In this document: in pieces, positions 1-8,355 of the stretch
Position numbering within the stretch: the first letter of the stretch is position 1
How the letters are laid out: every line of letters starts with the position of its first letter
Assembly (NCBI GenBank): GCA_002403785.1
Contig: DHIM01000171.1
Coordinates: 1 to 10,897, forward strand
Reading direction: 5' to 3'
Origin: Clostridium sp. UBA4746
GTDB lineage: Bacteria; Bacillota; Clostridia; Clostridiales; Clostridiaceae
Length of the DNA: 10,897 bases
Notes under the pieces: model-generated
What the model was told of the DNA's origin: nothing
Database searches by the model: none
The model's input: only the letters and a program-made list of their open reading frames with translations
Position numbers and translations under genes: made by a program

Positions 1-169
1 CCCCCCTACCCTTAATTTCTATATTCCTTTTCCTCATTTCATAGCTTATCTTGGCCCCGGTTAATAATACAAAAGCCATAATTAATCCTATTCCTATACC
101 TATTAGGAGTTTTCTATCACTTAGAAAGTCTATTAACTTTTTTATCTTATATATAAATCCTTTATTAAT
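1..169 (-). CDS. Unidentified single-pass membrane protein, 5' part only (runs off the window)
   Basis: An open frame enters at the 3' end of the SwrB-like gene and stays open to the window edge (56 codons seen). The visible product has a basic N-terminus (KGFIYKIKK), one hydrophobic segment at about residues 21-38 (LLIGIGIGLIMAFVLL) and then a basic stretch (EMRKRN), so it is probably an inner-membrane protein with a short N-terminal tail. No ATG, GTG or TTG occurs in frame before the membrane segment. A strong AAGGGGG Shine-Dalgarno at 177-183 lies 7 bases ahead of an in-frame ATT at 167-169, which I take as the start. The first in-frame ATG (77-79) would cut the membrane helix in half, though it has a weaker AGGA upstream. 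The frame overlaps the preceding gene by 28 bases, which fits co-transcription. I do not recognise the family from this fragment. Confidence 0.5.
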   Translation of the reverse strand, partial: MNKGFIYKIKKLIDFLSDRKLLIGIGIGLIMAFVLLTGAKISYEMRKRNIEIKGRG

Positions 170-648
170 AGTACTTCCCCCTTACCTAAATGCAATTTTT
201 CTGAAACCTCATCCAATGATAACCCTTCACTAAACAGCCTTTTTATCTCCTCAACCTTAACACTACTAGCATTACTATTATTAGTAATTGGTTCTTCTTT
301 AAGACTTATATTATTATATTTATCTACAATATTATCATCACTACTTTCTTCAGTAATAATTTCAATATTATTTTTCTCCTGTGAAGGTTCATAATTTTTA
401 ATTGTTTTGTTGTTTTTTTCTATATTTTCTTTTAAATCCAAATTTTTTTTAATATTCATTAGTTCGCTTTGAAGTTCCAAAATGCTTTCAGAAAACTCGC
501 GTCTAAGTTCTCCTATGATAATATCATTATCATGAATATTTTCCATAGCATTACCTAGCACTCCATTAAAGGACTTATTCTGCTTTTTTATAGCTAAGAC
601 ATTTAGTATTATAAGAATTAATCCAATAAAAATTAACAAACCGGTCAT
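142..648 (-). CDS. SwrB-like membrane-anchored flagellar accessory protein (DUF6115-type)
   Basis: The 168-residue product has three visible parts. A single N-terminal membrane helix spans residues 2-20 (TGLLIFIGLILIILNVLAI). A charged, probably coiled-coil and low-complexity middle follows (about 40-130, rich in E, K, N and S). A compact C-terminal helix-turn-helix-like segment closes it at 132-168 (EEIKRLFSEGLSLDEVSEKL, then GKGEV). In Bacillus subtilis the gene directly after sigD is swrB, which has this architecture and promotes export-apparatus activation. Position and layout support an analogous role here, but that role is inference. The start is ATG at 646-648, because GGAG at 657-660 lies 8 bases upstream. 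A GTG at 655-657 is in frame but overlaps that Shine-Dalgarno. The gene follows fliA after a 48-base gap and is probably in the same transcript. Confidence 0.75.
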   Translation of the reverse strand: MTGLLIFIGLILIILNVLAIKKQNKSFNGVLGNAMENIHDNDIIIGELRREFSESILELQSELMNIKKNLDLKENIEKNNKTIKNYEPSQEKNNIEIITEESSDDNIVDKYNNISLKEEPITNNSNASSVKVEEIKRLFSEGLSLDEVSEKLHLGKGEVLLIKDLYIR

Positions 649-696
649 ATAATCCACTCCAAATTTTATAAATTACATCATCTGTATTCAATGACT

Positions 697-1428
697 TTAA
701 TCAAGATCATATTTAAGTTTTACCAAGGCTTTCCTTAAGTTTATAAGGGCCCTGCTATGAAGTTGACAAACACGTGATTCAGATACAGTCAAAATACTTC
801 CTATTTCTTTTAATGTAAGACCTTCATAATAATATAAAGTTAAAACTAACTTATCCTTCTCTTTAAGGTTTTCGAGTCCCAAAGCCAAGTACTCTATTTG
901 CTCTTTTTCTTCTAAAGCCCTTTCTGGACTTGGGCTTCTATCATCTTTAATTGTACCACTAAGTGGCATGTCATCATCATCTGAAAATATTAAATCCTCA
1001 AGTGACACTATGGATATATAATTTATATTGTTCTCAATATCAGCTACTTCAGAAATTGTAATACCCAATTCCTTTGCAATTTCATGATTTGTTGGTTCTT
1101 TAAATAAACGTTTTTGAAGCCTCTCAATAGCCTCATTGTATCTATTAAGCTTATCCATTGCACCTTTTGAGATGGGGCTATTCCGCCTAAGTTCATCAAT
1201 CATAGCACCTTTTATTCTTATTGATGCGTAACTTGAAAACTTCATACCTTTAGTTGAATCAAATTTTCCTAAAGCATCCATAAGTCCTAGCATACCATAA
1301 CTAATTAAATCTTCATATTCAACATATTTAGTTTTCCCAATTATTACTCTAGATGCAATATATTTTACTAAAGGTATATGTTTTTTTACAATTTCCTCAC
1401 GTACATCAGCTGATTTAGCTATGGACAT
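697..1428 (-). CDS. fliA: Flagellar sigma factor sigma-28 (FliA/SigD/WhiG family)
   Basis: This is the RNA polymerase sigma factor for late flagellar and motility genes. At 243 residues it has the normal length of the family. Region 2 is visible at about 15-80, with the core-binding and -10-recognition stretch EDLISYGMLGLMDALGKFD and then GMKFSSYASIRIKGAMIDELR. Region 3 lies at about 88-145 (RLQKRLFKEPTNHEIAKELG). Region 4 is at about 182-236, with the -35-binding helix-turn-helix LTLKEIGSILTVSESRVCQL. An acidic loop (SDDDDMP, 149-155) separates regions 3 and 4. The ATG has GGGAGG six bases upstream. It sits 12 bases after the PilZ gene, the usual late position in Firmicutes flagellar operons. 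No anti-sigma factor gene (flgM) is in the window. A sigma factor at the end of the operon it serves suggests position-dependent control of SigD level as in B. subtilis, but that is inference. Confidence 0.96.
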   Translation of the reverse strand: MSIAKSADVREEIVKKHIPLVKYIASRVIIGKTKYVEYEDLISYGMLGLMDALGKFDSTKGMKFSSYASIRIKGAMIDELRRNSPISKGAMDKLNRYNEAIERLQKRLFKEPTNHEIAKELGITISEVADIENNINYISIVSLEDLIFSDDDDMPLSGTIKDDRSPSPERALEEKEQIEYLALGLENLKEKDKLVLTLYYYEGLTLKEIGSILTVSESRVCQLHSRALINLRKALVKLKYDLD

Positions 1429-1440
1429 ATGACGCCTCCC

Positions 1441-2085
1441 TTATATTTTTCTCATTTGCTCTCTCATAAGTTGAAAAATAAATTTAATAATTCGCTCGCG
1501 AGTAAAGTTATCTATGGAATCGAGGCTTAAACCGCAAGTAAACCTACCCTCATCATCTTTTATAATTCTCATAACCTTCCCCACTATATTTATATCTTCA
1601 TCATTAACTGATAACGAAACCAAGAGAAAATCATTAAGCTTTATCTCCTCAGATACTTTTATCTTCATACCACTACCACTTAAATCAACTAGTACAGCTC
1701 GTAAATATTGACTATCATCAATTGTTTTAGGATTTGCCTTTTTCTCACGCTTAAGATTTTTATACTTAACTGCTTTTATTAATGGTACTCTAACATATTT
1801 TCTTCTTTGAATCTTTTTAATTTCCTTAGGTTTTGATATAAGTAAGATAGGTATATTCTCAAATTTACGTCCTAAAACTGAAGACTTAAATTTATAAAGA
1901 TTTTCTTCTTCATAATAAATTACATCTATAATAGCTCCCTTTGACAATGGAACATATTCACCTGAATTAATAGGAATACTTATTGCTATATAGTCATCTG
2001 TTACATCTTGTACATTGCTATTAAAATATCTTTCGTTAATTAATATTTCTAATTTTTTATTAACCTTAAAATCAACGTCTAACAT
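1441..2085 (-). CDS. PilZ-domain c-di-GMP-binding flagellar protein (YcgR/MotI type)
   Basis: The 214-residue product has an N-terminal YcgR-like beta domain (about 1-90) and a C-terminal PilZ domain (about 93-212). Both halves of the c-di-GMP-binding signature are visible: RRKYVR at 94-99, which fits RxxxR, and DLSGSG at 134-139, which fits (D/N)xSxxG. Ligand binding is therefore likely. Proteins of this layout act as c-di-GMP-dependent brakes or clutches. YcgR acts at the motor in enteric bacteria, and MotI (YpfA) binds MotA in B. subtilis. Its place between flhG and fliA supports a motility role, but its partner here is inferred. The ATG is preceded by a G-rich site (AAGGGGTTGGGGG). There is no membrane segment, so the protein should be cytoplasmic. 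The likely stator target is broken in this operon (see the motA and motB fragments). Confidence 0.9.
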   Translation of the reverse strand: MLDVDFKVNKKLEILINERYFNSNVQDVTDDYIAISIPINSGEYVPLSKGAIIDVIYYEEENLYKFKSSVLGRKFENIPILLISKPKEIKKIQRRKYVRVPLIKAVKYKNLKREKKANPKTIDDSQYLRAVLVDLSGSGMKIKVSEEIKLNDFLLVSLSVNDEDINIVGKVMRIIKDDEGRFTCGLSLDSIDNFTRERIIKFIFQLMREQMRKI

Positions 2086-2099
2086 GTGCCCCCAACCCC

Positions 2100-2963
2100 T
2101 TATGAAAAAATGTTGAAAATTTTCTTAAATAACCCTTCTACTCCCATACCACTAGATTTATCTTTCATTCCTTCAATTTTACCTGCTATATTATTTATAT
2201 CCCTTGCCGCTTCAGAATTAGGATAACTTACAATTACAGGTTGTTGCGCTCTTACTGCATATGCTAATTTCTTATCTTCACCAATCTTACCTAAATATTC
2301 AAGTTTCATATTAAGAAATCTAGTAACAGCATTATTAAATTTATTAAAAGTCAAATTAGCTTCATTATTATCTAAGGATCTATTTATTATAACTTTCGCA
2401 GACTTTTTAATATTAAAATGATTCACAGCCTTTAGTAGACTATATGCATCTGTTAATGACGTAGGTTCTGGTGTTGTTACTATTACTAAATCCTCACAAC
2501 AAGCAATAAATCCCAAAACGCTTTTATTTACACCAGCCCCTGTATCCATTATTATGTAATCAAGTCCTGTTAATGCTGCCAGTTTACCTAAAAATATATT
2601 TCTTTGAATTTCTGTCAAATCTTCAACTTTTGTAAGGGCTGATCCACCTGGAAGAAGTTTAACTCCAAAAGGTCCAATTAAAACAACCTCCTCGATTTCT
2701 TTACCTTTACTTATAACATCAAATACATTGTATTTCGACGAACATCCCATTAGAATATCATCATTTCCCATTCCTATATCTGCATCAAAAATCATAACTT
2801 TCTTACCCATCTTTTGAAGTGCAATAGATAAATTAACTACTATATTGCTTTTACCTACTCCACCTTTACCTGAGGTAACAGTGATTATTCTAGGCTTATT
2901 AGGTACTACGTTATCACTATTTTTTACTGCCATTTGTCTTAATCTTTGTGCTTGATCTAGCAT
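2100..2963 (-). CDS. flhG: Flagellum number regulator FlhG (FleN/YlxH), MinD-like ATPase
   Basis: This MinD/ParA-family ATPase controls flagellar number and, with FlhF, placement. The 287-residue product carries the deviant Walker A GKGGVGKS at 32-39 with the signature lysine K33, the switch I region FDADIGMGN at 59-67, and a Walker B/switch II IIMDTGAG at 137-144. The N-terminal DQAQRLR (residues 3-9) matches the conserved short motif by which FlhG stimulates FlhF GTPase activity. The C-terminus ends with a probable amphipathic helix (GVEGLFKKIFNIFS) resembling the membrane-targeting helix of this family. The start overlaps the end of flhF by 7 bases, and AGGAGAGG lies 7 bases ahead of the ATG. 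Coupled expression with flhF fits their joint function. Confidence 0.95.
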   Translation of the reverse strand: MLDQAQRLRQMAVKNSDNVVPNKPRIITVTSGKGGVGKSNIVVNLSIALQKMGKKVMIFDADIGMGNDDILMGCSSKYNVFDVISKGKEIEEVVLIGPFGVKLLPGGSALTKVEDLTEIQRNIFLGKLAALTGLDYIIMDTGAGVNKSVLGFIACCEDLVIVTTPEPTSLTDAYSLLKAVNHFNIKKSAKVIINRSLDNNEANLTFNKFNNAVTRFLNMKLEYLGKIGEDKKLAYAVRAQQPVIVSYPNSEAARDINNIAGKIEGMKDKSSGMGVEGLFKKIFNIFS

Positions 2964-4150
2964 ATAGTATCCTCTCCTAATATAAGACTAACAATTTTAT
3001 CTGCAGATAACTCTTTAATATCATCAGGTACATTTTGACCAGTTGATACAAAGCTGAGCGGTATTTTGGCATTTTCTAATATATTAAGAATGGAACCATA
3101 TGTGGAAGTTTCATCTAATTTAGTTACTATTATACTATTATAATGTAAAATCTGGTATCCTTCAATAATATATTTAATGTCTTTATTCTTCGTTGTGGCG
3201 CTTATCACTAAATGAATATTTTTCGTATCAGCCTTATCCACAAATGTTCTTAATTCGGCAATTTGCATTCTATTTTTACTACTTCTTCCTGTAGTATCAA
3301 TTAATACTACCTCACATTCACTCATGCTTTCTATCGCATTTTCCATATCACTCATATTATATACAACTTTAAAGGGAATGTTCATAATGTCAGCATAAGT
3401 TTTTAGCTGCTCTACTGCACCAATTCTGTAAGTATCCACAGTAATAAGTCCTACTTTTCTCCTCTCAACTAAGGCTAACTTTCCAGCAAGTTTTGCTATA
3501 GTTGTTGTTTTCCCTACACCCGTTGGACCCACGAGCACTATTCTACCTTCTAATTTTGGACTAATAACATTAATCATATCTTTTAGTACTATTTTTAATT
3601 TTTCATATTCGCTGACTTCTAATTTAATGTTTTTAATCTTCATGACTATATTTTCAATATTTTCACTATCTATATCATTTTCTTCTAATATTTTTTCTAT
3701 ATCACTTTTAGTATTATTCATTGGTTTATTAACATCTGCAAGCTCGCTAATCATAGTTTTCATTTTCATCATTTCGTTCATAATGCTTTCTGAGTAATTA
3801 TCACTGCGTGTTTCGCTTTTTCCCTCAACATACTGTGAATCTCTATGTACTATGCTATTTTGTTTTTGAGACTGCCTTTCATTATTTTTGATTGCATTTT
3901 CTTTAATAGCAATTTCCTGTTCCACTACTTTGTTAATTGAATCGAAACTGCTTACTACAGTTTGATCTTGCTCAACTACTTGATTTTCAACTGCAGCTGT
4001 TACTTCAATTATCTTGCTTGAAAATAAACCTTTTATTCCTGGTTTACGGATTTTCCTTTGACTTATAATTACAGCGTCTGTTCCTAGTTCATATCTTATT
4101 CTTGTCATGGCTTCGTTCATGCTATTAACTATATACCTCTTTATAATCAT
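2957..4150 (-). CDS. flhF: Flagellar SRP-type GTPase FlhF
   Basis: FlhF is the third SRP GTPase, beside Ffh and FtsY, and helps site new flagella at the membrane. The 397-residue product has a basic N-terminal B domain (about 1-60, starting MIIKRYIVNSMNEAM), a long variable polar linker (about 60-150), and the NG GTPase domain (about 150-397). G motifs are clear: G1 GPTGVGKTT at 208-216, the SRP-type DTYRIGAVEQLKTYA at 239-253, G3 DTTGRS at 285-290 and G4 TKLDE at 343-347. The ATG overlaps the flhA stop (ATGA), suggesting translational coupling. Its own stop lies within flhG. Confidence 0.96.
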   Translation of the reverse strand: MIIKRYIVNSMNEAMTRIRYELGTDAVIISQRKIRKPGIKGLFSSKIIEVTAAVENQVVEQDQTVVSSFDSINKVVEQEIAIKENAIKNNERQSQKQNSIVHRDSQYVEGKSETRSDNYSESIMNEMMKMKTMISELADVNKPMNNTKSDIEKILEENDIDSENIENIVMKIKNIKLEVSEYEKLKIVLKDMINVISPKLEGRIVLVGPTGVGKTTTIAKLAGKLALVERRKVGLITVDTYRIGAVEQLKTYADIMNIPFKVVYNMSDMENAIESMSECEVVLIDTTGRSSKNRMQIAELRTFVDKADTKNIHLVISATTKNKDIKYIIEGYQILHYNSIIVTKLDETSTYGSILNILENAKIPLSFVSTGQNVPDDIKELSADKIVSLILGEDTIC

Positions 4151-6213
4151 TGTAGAATAACAACTCCTTCAGTTTTAATCTCAACCTCGTTTGGTATCTC
4201 ATTAAGAGAAAGTACTGAAACGCTAGGGAATACCATTTCAATTAATCGTCTAAACGCTGGTCTTATTTTTGGAGAAACTAAAATGACTGGTTGGTTATTG
4301 TGAAAATAAATCGTGTTAATATTACTCTTAATAGAATTTAATATTTTCCCTGTAGTTTCTGGATCTACTGCTGGAAAAGAACCTTGTATAGATTTTTGAA
4401 TGTTGCTTGAAATAATATTTTCAACTTCAGGCGCTAGTGTTATTATCGTCATGCTTCCATTCTCATCAACTAGTCCATTACAAATACTTCGTCCCAGTGA
4501 AAAGCGTACATATTCTGTTAATACTTCTGTATCCTTAGTTATTCTAGCATTATCTGCTAAGGACTCGAGTATTGTAACCATGTCCTTTATAGCTACTTTT
4601 TCTTTAAGTAAGCTTTGAAGAACCTTTTGAACTTCACCAATAGTCATAAGATCTGGTATTAATTCCTCAACTACGGTATCATATTTTTCTTTTACCGAAT
4701 CTATTAGTAGCTTTGTTTCTTGCCTTCCTAATAACTCAAAAGCATGATTTTTAATAGTTTCTGTTAAATGAGTTACCATTACAGTAGTTGGATCTACCAC
4801 TGTTAATCCTTTGATTTCTGCATCTTCTCTTTGGTCATTATTAATCCATACTGCTGGTAATCCAAAGGTTGGCTCTATAGTATTAATACCTTGGATAGTA
4901 ATATCCTCAGAACTTGGGTCAATGCATAATAACATACTTGGCATTAATTCACCCTTAATTATTACAGTACCGCGGATTTTAACTACATACTCATTTGTTT
5001 TAAGTTGCAAATTATCTTTAATTCTAATTGGCTGAACAACAATTCCCATCTCTAAAGCACATTGTCTCCTTACAGAAGCAATTCTTTGTAATAAATCTCC
5101 TCCTGTAGCTTCATCTGCCAGTGGTATTAGTCCATAACCTATTTCTATTTCCATAGGTTCTACGGAGATCAGATTCATTACATTTTCCGGTTCTCTATTT
5201 TCTGTATCATGAGACTCTTGTTCTTCATTTTCTATTTTGATGATTTTTTGATCTTTTTCATCTTTATTCAAGAAATAAGCACTAGCTGCCAAACCAAGCG
5301 ATAATATGATGAAAACAGCATAAGGCATACCTGGTATTGCAGCCAAAACCAATGCTACAACTGCTGCCAAAGCAATAACCTTTGGAAATGCAGTAAGTTG
5401 CTTAGTTATTTGGCTTCCTAAATTCATATTGCTACCAGATCTAGTAACTAAAATACCAGATGCAGTTGATATTAAAAGAGCTGGAATCTGACTTACAAGA
5501 CCATCTCCTACTGTTAGCCTAACGTAAGTGGTTGCAGCTGTTGCAATTGGCATTTTAAGCATTACAACTCCTATAATTATTCCACCAAAAATATTAATGA
5601 TTGTAATAATAATGCCTGCTATTGCATCTCCCTTTACGAATTTAGAAGCTCCATCCATAGCTCCATAAAAACTAGCTTCATCCTGTAGTTTTATTCTTCT
5701 CTCTCTTGCTTGTTCTTCTGTTATAGCCCCGGCATTTAAATCAGCATCAATACTCATCTGTTTACCAGGCATAGCGTCTAGTGTAAATCTAGCAGAAACT
5801 TCAGAAACTCTACCAGCACCATTCGTAATTACCACAAATTGTATAATGATTATTATTAAGAAAATAATTATTCCAACTACATAATTTCCTCCAACAACAA
5901 ATTCTCCAAAGGCCTCTATAATATTACCTGCATAAGCTTGTGTTAATACTAGCCTTGTAGATGATATATTTAACCCTAATCTTAAAAGTGTTGTAATTAA
6001 AAGCAATGTTGGAAAAACTGAAAATTGCAAAACTTCTGTTGTAAACATTGTTAAGAGTAAAATTATAACTGCTAGTGTAATATTAAGTGCTATTATTACA
6101 TCAAGAAGGGTTGGTGGTAATGGAATAATAATCATTAAAACTATCCCAATTACACCAAATGCAACTAAAACATCTAAATTATTTTTTATATTATACTTTG
6201 CTTTTTCAGCCAC
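4147..6213 (-). CDS. flhA: Flagellar type III export gate protein FlhA
   Basis: FlhA forms the nonameric ring of the flagellar export gate and receives chaperone-substrate complexes. About eight membrane helices fill the N-terminal half (to about residue 318), and a large cytoplasmic domain follows. The FHIPEP signature is in the main cytoplasmic loop (RFTLDAMPGKQMSID, about 142-156 from this start), with the conserved DEASFYGAMDGASKFVKGD further on. I place the start at GTG 6211-6213. AAAGGAT at 6221-6227 gives it a 7-base spacing, while the in-frame ATG at 6220-6222 is inside that Shine-Dalgarno with no usable spacing. The GTG start gives 688 residues, usual for FlhA; the ATG start would give 691. 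The gene begins 12 bases after the fliR-flhB stop and overlaps flhF by 4 bases. Confidence 0.96.
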   Translation of the reverse strand: MAEKAKYNIKNNLDVLVAFGVIGIVLMIIIPLPPTLLDVIIALNITLAVIILLLTMFTTEVLQFSVFPTLLLITTLLRLGLNISSTRLVLTQAYAGNIIEAFGEFVVGGNYVVGIIIFLIIIIIQFVVITNGAGRVSEVSARFTLDAMPGKQMSIDADLNAGAITEEQARERRIKLQDEASFYGAMDGASKFVKGDAIAGIIITIINIFGGIIIGVVMLKMPIATAATTYVRLTVGDGLVSQIPALLISTASGILVTRSGSNMNLGSQITKQLTAFPKVIALAAVVALVLAAIPGMPYAVFIILSLGLAASAYFLNKDEKDQKIIKIENEEQESHDTENREPENVMNLISVEPMEIEIGYGLIPLADEATGGDLLQRIASVRRQCALEMGIVVQPIRIKDNLQLKTNEYVVKIRGTVIIKGELMPSMLLCIDPSSEDITIQGINTIEPTFGLPAVWINNDQREDAEIKGLTVVDPTTVMVTHLTETIKNHAFELLGRQETKLLIDSVKEKYDTVVEELIPDLMTIGEVQKVLQSLLKEKVAIKDMVTILESLADNARITKDTEVLTEYVRFSLGRSICNGLVDENGSMTIITLAPEVENIISSNIQKSIQGSFPAVDPETTGKILNSIKSNINTIYFHNNQPVILVSPKIRPAFRRLIEMVFPSVSVLSLNEIPNEVEIKTEGVVILQ

Positions 6214-6225
6214 AAATATCATCCT

Positions 6226-8064
6226 TTACTTTTTTTTCTTCAATTTGTATACCAATGCTAATATTTCTGCCACAGCTTGATACATATCAGTTGGGATTTC
6301 TGAACCTACATCTAATTCCTTATATATTAATCTTGCTAAAGGTTTATTTTCAATAATTGGGATATCATTATCGCTTGCTATCTCTTTTATTTTTATAGCC
6401 ACATTATCTGCACCAATTGCAACAATTATAGGTGCGCCTTCCCCTCCTTGCTCATATTTAATAGCAATAGCTAAATGAGTTGGATTGGTAATGACAACCG
6501 TTGCATCAGGTACTTGTTGCATCATTCTACTAGATGCCATTTCTCTTTGTTTTTGCCTGATTTTTGATTTAATTTGCGGGTCTCCTTCTTGTTGCTTGTA
6601 TTCTTCTTTAATTTCTTGCATACTCATTTTTAGTTCTTTGTTATGCTTGTACTTCTGATATGCAAAATCAATAATAGATATTATAAGCATAACTATACTT
6701 ATCTTAAAAAATATATCTACTACTAAACTTCCGAATACTCCGAGTATTGCTTCTATTTTCAAACTCCCATATGTCATTATATCTAAATAATTGCTTTTAA
6801 TAAAATTATAAGCAATGATTGATATAGTCGTAACTATAGCTAAATTTTTTAATAAATCAACTACTGATCTCATTGAAAAAATTTTCTTAAATCCACTTAT
6901 AGGGTCTAGTTTTTTCAAATCAGGTTTAAGTGGTTCATTTGTAAATATAAAGCCAGATTGCATTAAGCTTGCAACCACTCCCATTAGCATAATAGGAATC
7001 ACAATTGGTAATATTATAATCCCAAATTTCATCAATGAAACAAGAAGCAAAGTTTTAAAAGTATTCTCATTAAATGTAATCGTTAAATAATTATTTAAAA
7101 AAAGGATAAGTACATTTTTTAAATTATCTAGTGTATACGTTCCTAACGTAATCATAAGTATTGTTACTGTTAGCAGTGTAACTGTAGACGATAACTCTTT
7201 ACTTTTTGCTACTTGCCCTTTTTTCTTTGATTCACTTTTCTTTTTAGGAGTAGCATCTTCTGTTTTCTCACCACTATCTGCTGAAACAAAAATCAGTAAA
7301 GGTATCACCTTATAAAACCCTTTAATTATATCTGGAATAGTGTAAAAAGAATTCACTATTAAATTTACAACAGCTGGCAGTACTAAAGAAAAGCAACTGA
7401 GTCCTATTAATATTTTTATTGGCATACCTAATATCATAACATTTAACTGTGGTACTGTTCTTGATACTAATCCTATACTTAAATCTGTTATAATAATTAT
7501 TAAAATAATAGGTATTGCTATTTTTAATGCAAGTGAAAAGAACTGTATAAAAATGCTTACCATCATCATAGCCGTACCTTGCGTAAGTATAAACTTTCCA
7601 ATCTCAACAACGCTAAAAGAATTAATAATAGCCCTTATTAACATATGGTGACCGTCCACGACGAAAAACATAACCATACTTATCCAGTAAAGTAAATTTC
7701 CAAGCAAAGTAACGTTCTCATTTGATATGGGATCAAACATGCTCATCATGGAAAATCCAATTTGAAAATCCATAAGCTGCCCCGCCATTTGTGCTGAGAA
7801 AAAACAAAACTTGGTTATGTAACCTAGTATTAAGCCCGTAACAACCTCTGAAATACAAAATATTATAAGCGTTGCATTACTTGTAATTAAATTCACATTT
7901 CCATAATTAACACCTGGCAAAATTATAAAAGTAAAAACAAAGCAAAATCCAACTTTAACCATGGCAGGAGTAGACTTAGGAAAGAAAATTGGTATACCCA
8001 TAAAGAATGATGATATTCTTAAAAGTACCATGATAAAACCTAAATAATAAGCAGTATTAATCAA
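6226..8064 (-). CDS. fliR-flhB: FliR-FlhB fusion, flagellar export gate and substrate-switch protein
   Basis: One 612-residue reading frame joins two export-gate proteins that are separate in most bacteria. Residues 1 to about 258 are FliR: six hydrophobic helices, an RxSxFFMGIPIF-like start and IGLVSRTVPQLNVMILGMP at 197-215. Residues from about 262 are FlhB. It starts with the typical SGEKTEDATPKKKSESKKKG (264-283), has four membrane helices to about 470, then a cytoplasmic domain with the autocleavage motif NPTH at 527-530, which drives the hook-to-filament specificity switch. Natural FliR-FlhB fusions are known in clostridia. The start is TTG at 8062-8064, with AGGTGG at 8072-8077 seven bases upstream. 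A nearby ATG at 8067-8069 is out of frame and meets a stop after two codons. The Lys-rich C-terminus (KLKKKK) is unremarkable. Confidence 0.96.
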   Translation of the reverse strand: MINTAYYLGFIMVLLRISSFFMGIPIFFPKSTPAMVKVGFCFVFTFIILPGVNYGNVNLITSNATLIIFCISEVVTGLILGYITKFCFFSAQMAGQLMDFQIGFSMMSMFDPISNENVTLLGNLLYWISMVMFFVVDGHHMLIRAIINSFSVVEIGKFILTQGTAMMMVSIFIQFFSLALKIAIPIILIIIITDLSIGLVSRTVPQLNVMILGMPIKILIGLSCFSLVLPAVVNLIVNSFYTIPDIIKGFYKVIPLLIFVSADSGEKTEDATPKKKSESKKKGQVAKSKELSSTVTLLTVTILMITLGTYTLDNLKNVLILFLNNYLTITFNENTFKTLLLVSLMKFGIIILPIVIPIMLMGVVASLMQSGFIFTNEPLKPDLKKLDPISGFKKIFSMRSVVDLLKNLAIVTTISIIAYNFIKSNYLDIMTYGSLKIEAILGVFGSLVVDIFFKISIVMLIISIIDFAYQKYKHNKELKMSMQEIKEEYKQQEGDPQIKSKIRQKQREMASSRMMQQVPDATVVITNPTHLAIAIKYEQGGEGAPIIVAIGADNVAIKIKEIASDNDIPIIENKPLARLIYKELDVGSEIPTDMYQAVAEILALVYKLKKKK

Positions 8065-8075
8065 TGCATTTCCAC

Positions 8076-8345
8076 CTAGCCTCCCATGTTAGCGATAATT
8101 CCAAAAATTCTAGTTGTAAAATCAATCATTATATGAAGCATCCAGCTGCCCATTAACAATCCAATTAGTGCCGCAGCGAGTAATTTTGGCACAAAGGTTA
8201 ATGTTTGCTCTTGAATTTGAGTAGTAGCTTGAAATATACTTATTATTAGCCCTACTAAAGTAGCTACTAATAAAATAGGAGCAGATACTAACATTGCTGT
8301 TTGAATAGCATCTTTTACCACAGTTAATACAATACTCTCTGTCAT
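8076..8345 (-). CDS. fliQ: Flagellar export gate protein FliQ
   Basis: FliQ is a small export-gate subunit that wraps the FliP-FliR core (four copies in known structures). The 89-residue length is exactly typical. Two membrane hairpin helices are visible at about 12-38 and 50-80. The family pattern VGLIISIFQATTQIQEQTLTFVPK is present at about 31-54. The ATG has AGGTG about seven bases upstream, overlapping the fliP stop. The order fliP-fliQ-fliR is that of nearly all flagellar operons. Confidence 0.96.
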   Translation of the reverse strand: MTESIVLTVVKDAIQTAMLVSAPILLVATLVGLIISIFQATTQIQEQTLTFVPKLLAAALIGLLMGSWMLHIMIDFTTRIFGIIANMGG

Positions 8346-8355
8346 TTAATTCACC

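Noticed and set aside
80..110. Short tandem-like GGTATAGGAATAGGATTA repeat on the minus strand
   Set aside because: It encodes the alternating Ile-Gly part of a membrane helix and is too short and imperfect to be a functional repeat.
649..657. GTG at 655-657 as the start of the SwrB-like gene
   Set aside because: It is part of the GGAGTG sequence that serves as the Shine-Dalgarno for the ATG at 646-648, which has a proper 8-base spacing.
6214..6222. ATG at 6220-6222 as the start of flhA
   Set aside because: It lies directly against AAAGG with no spacing. GTG at 6211-6213 has a suitable distance and gives the usual MAEK-type start. The difference is only three residues.
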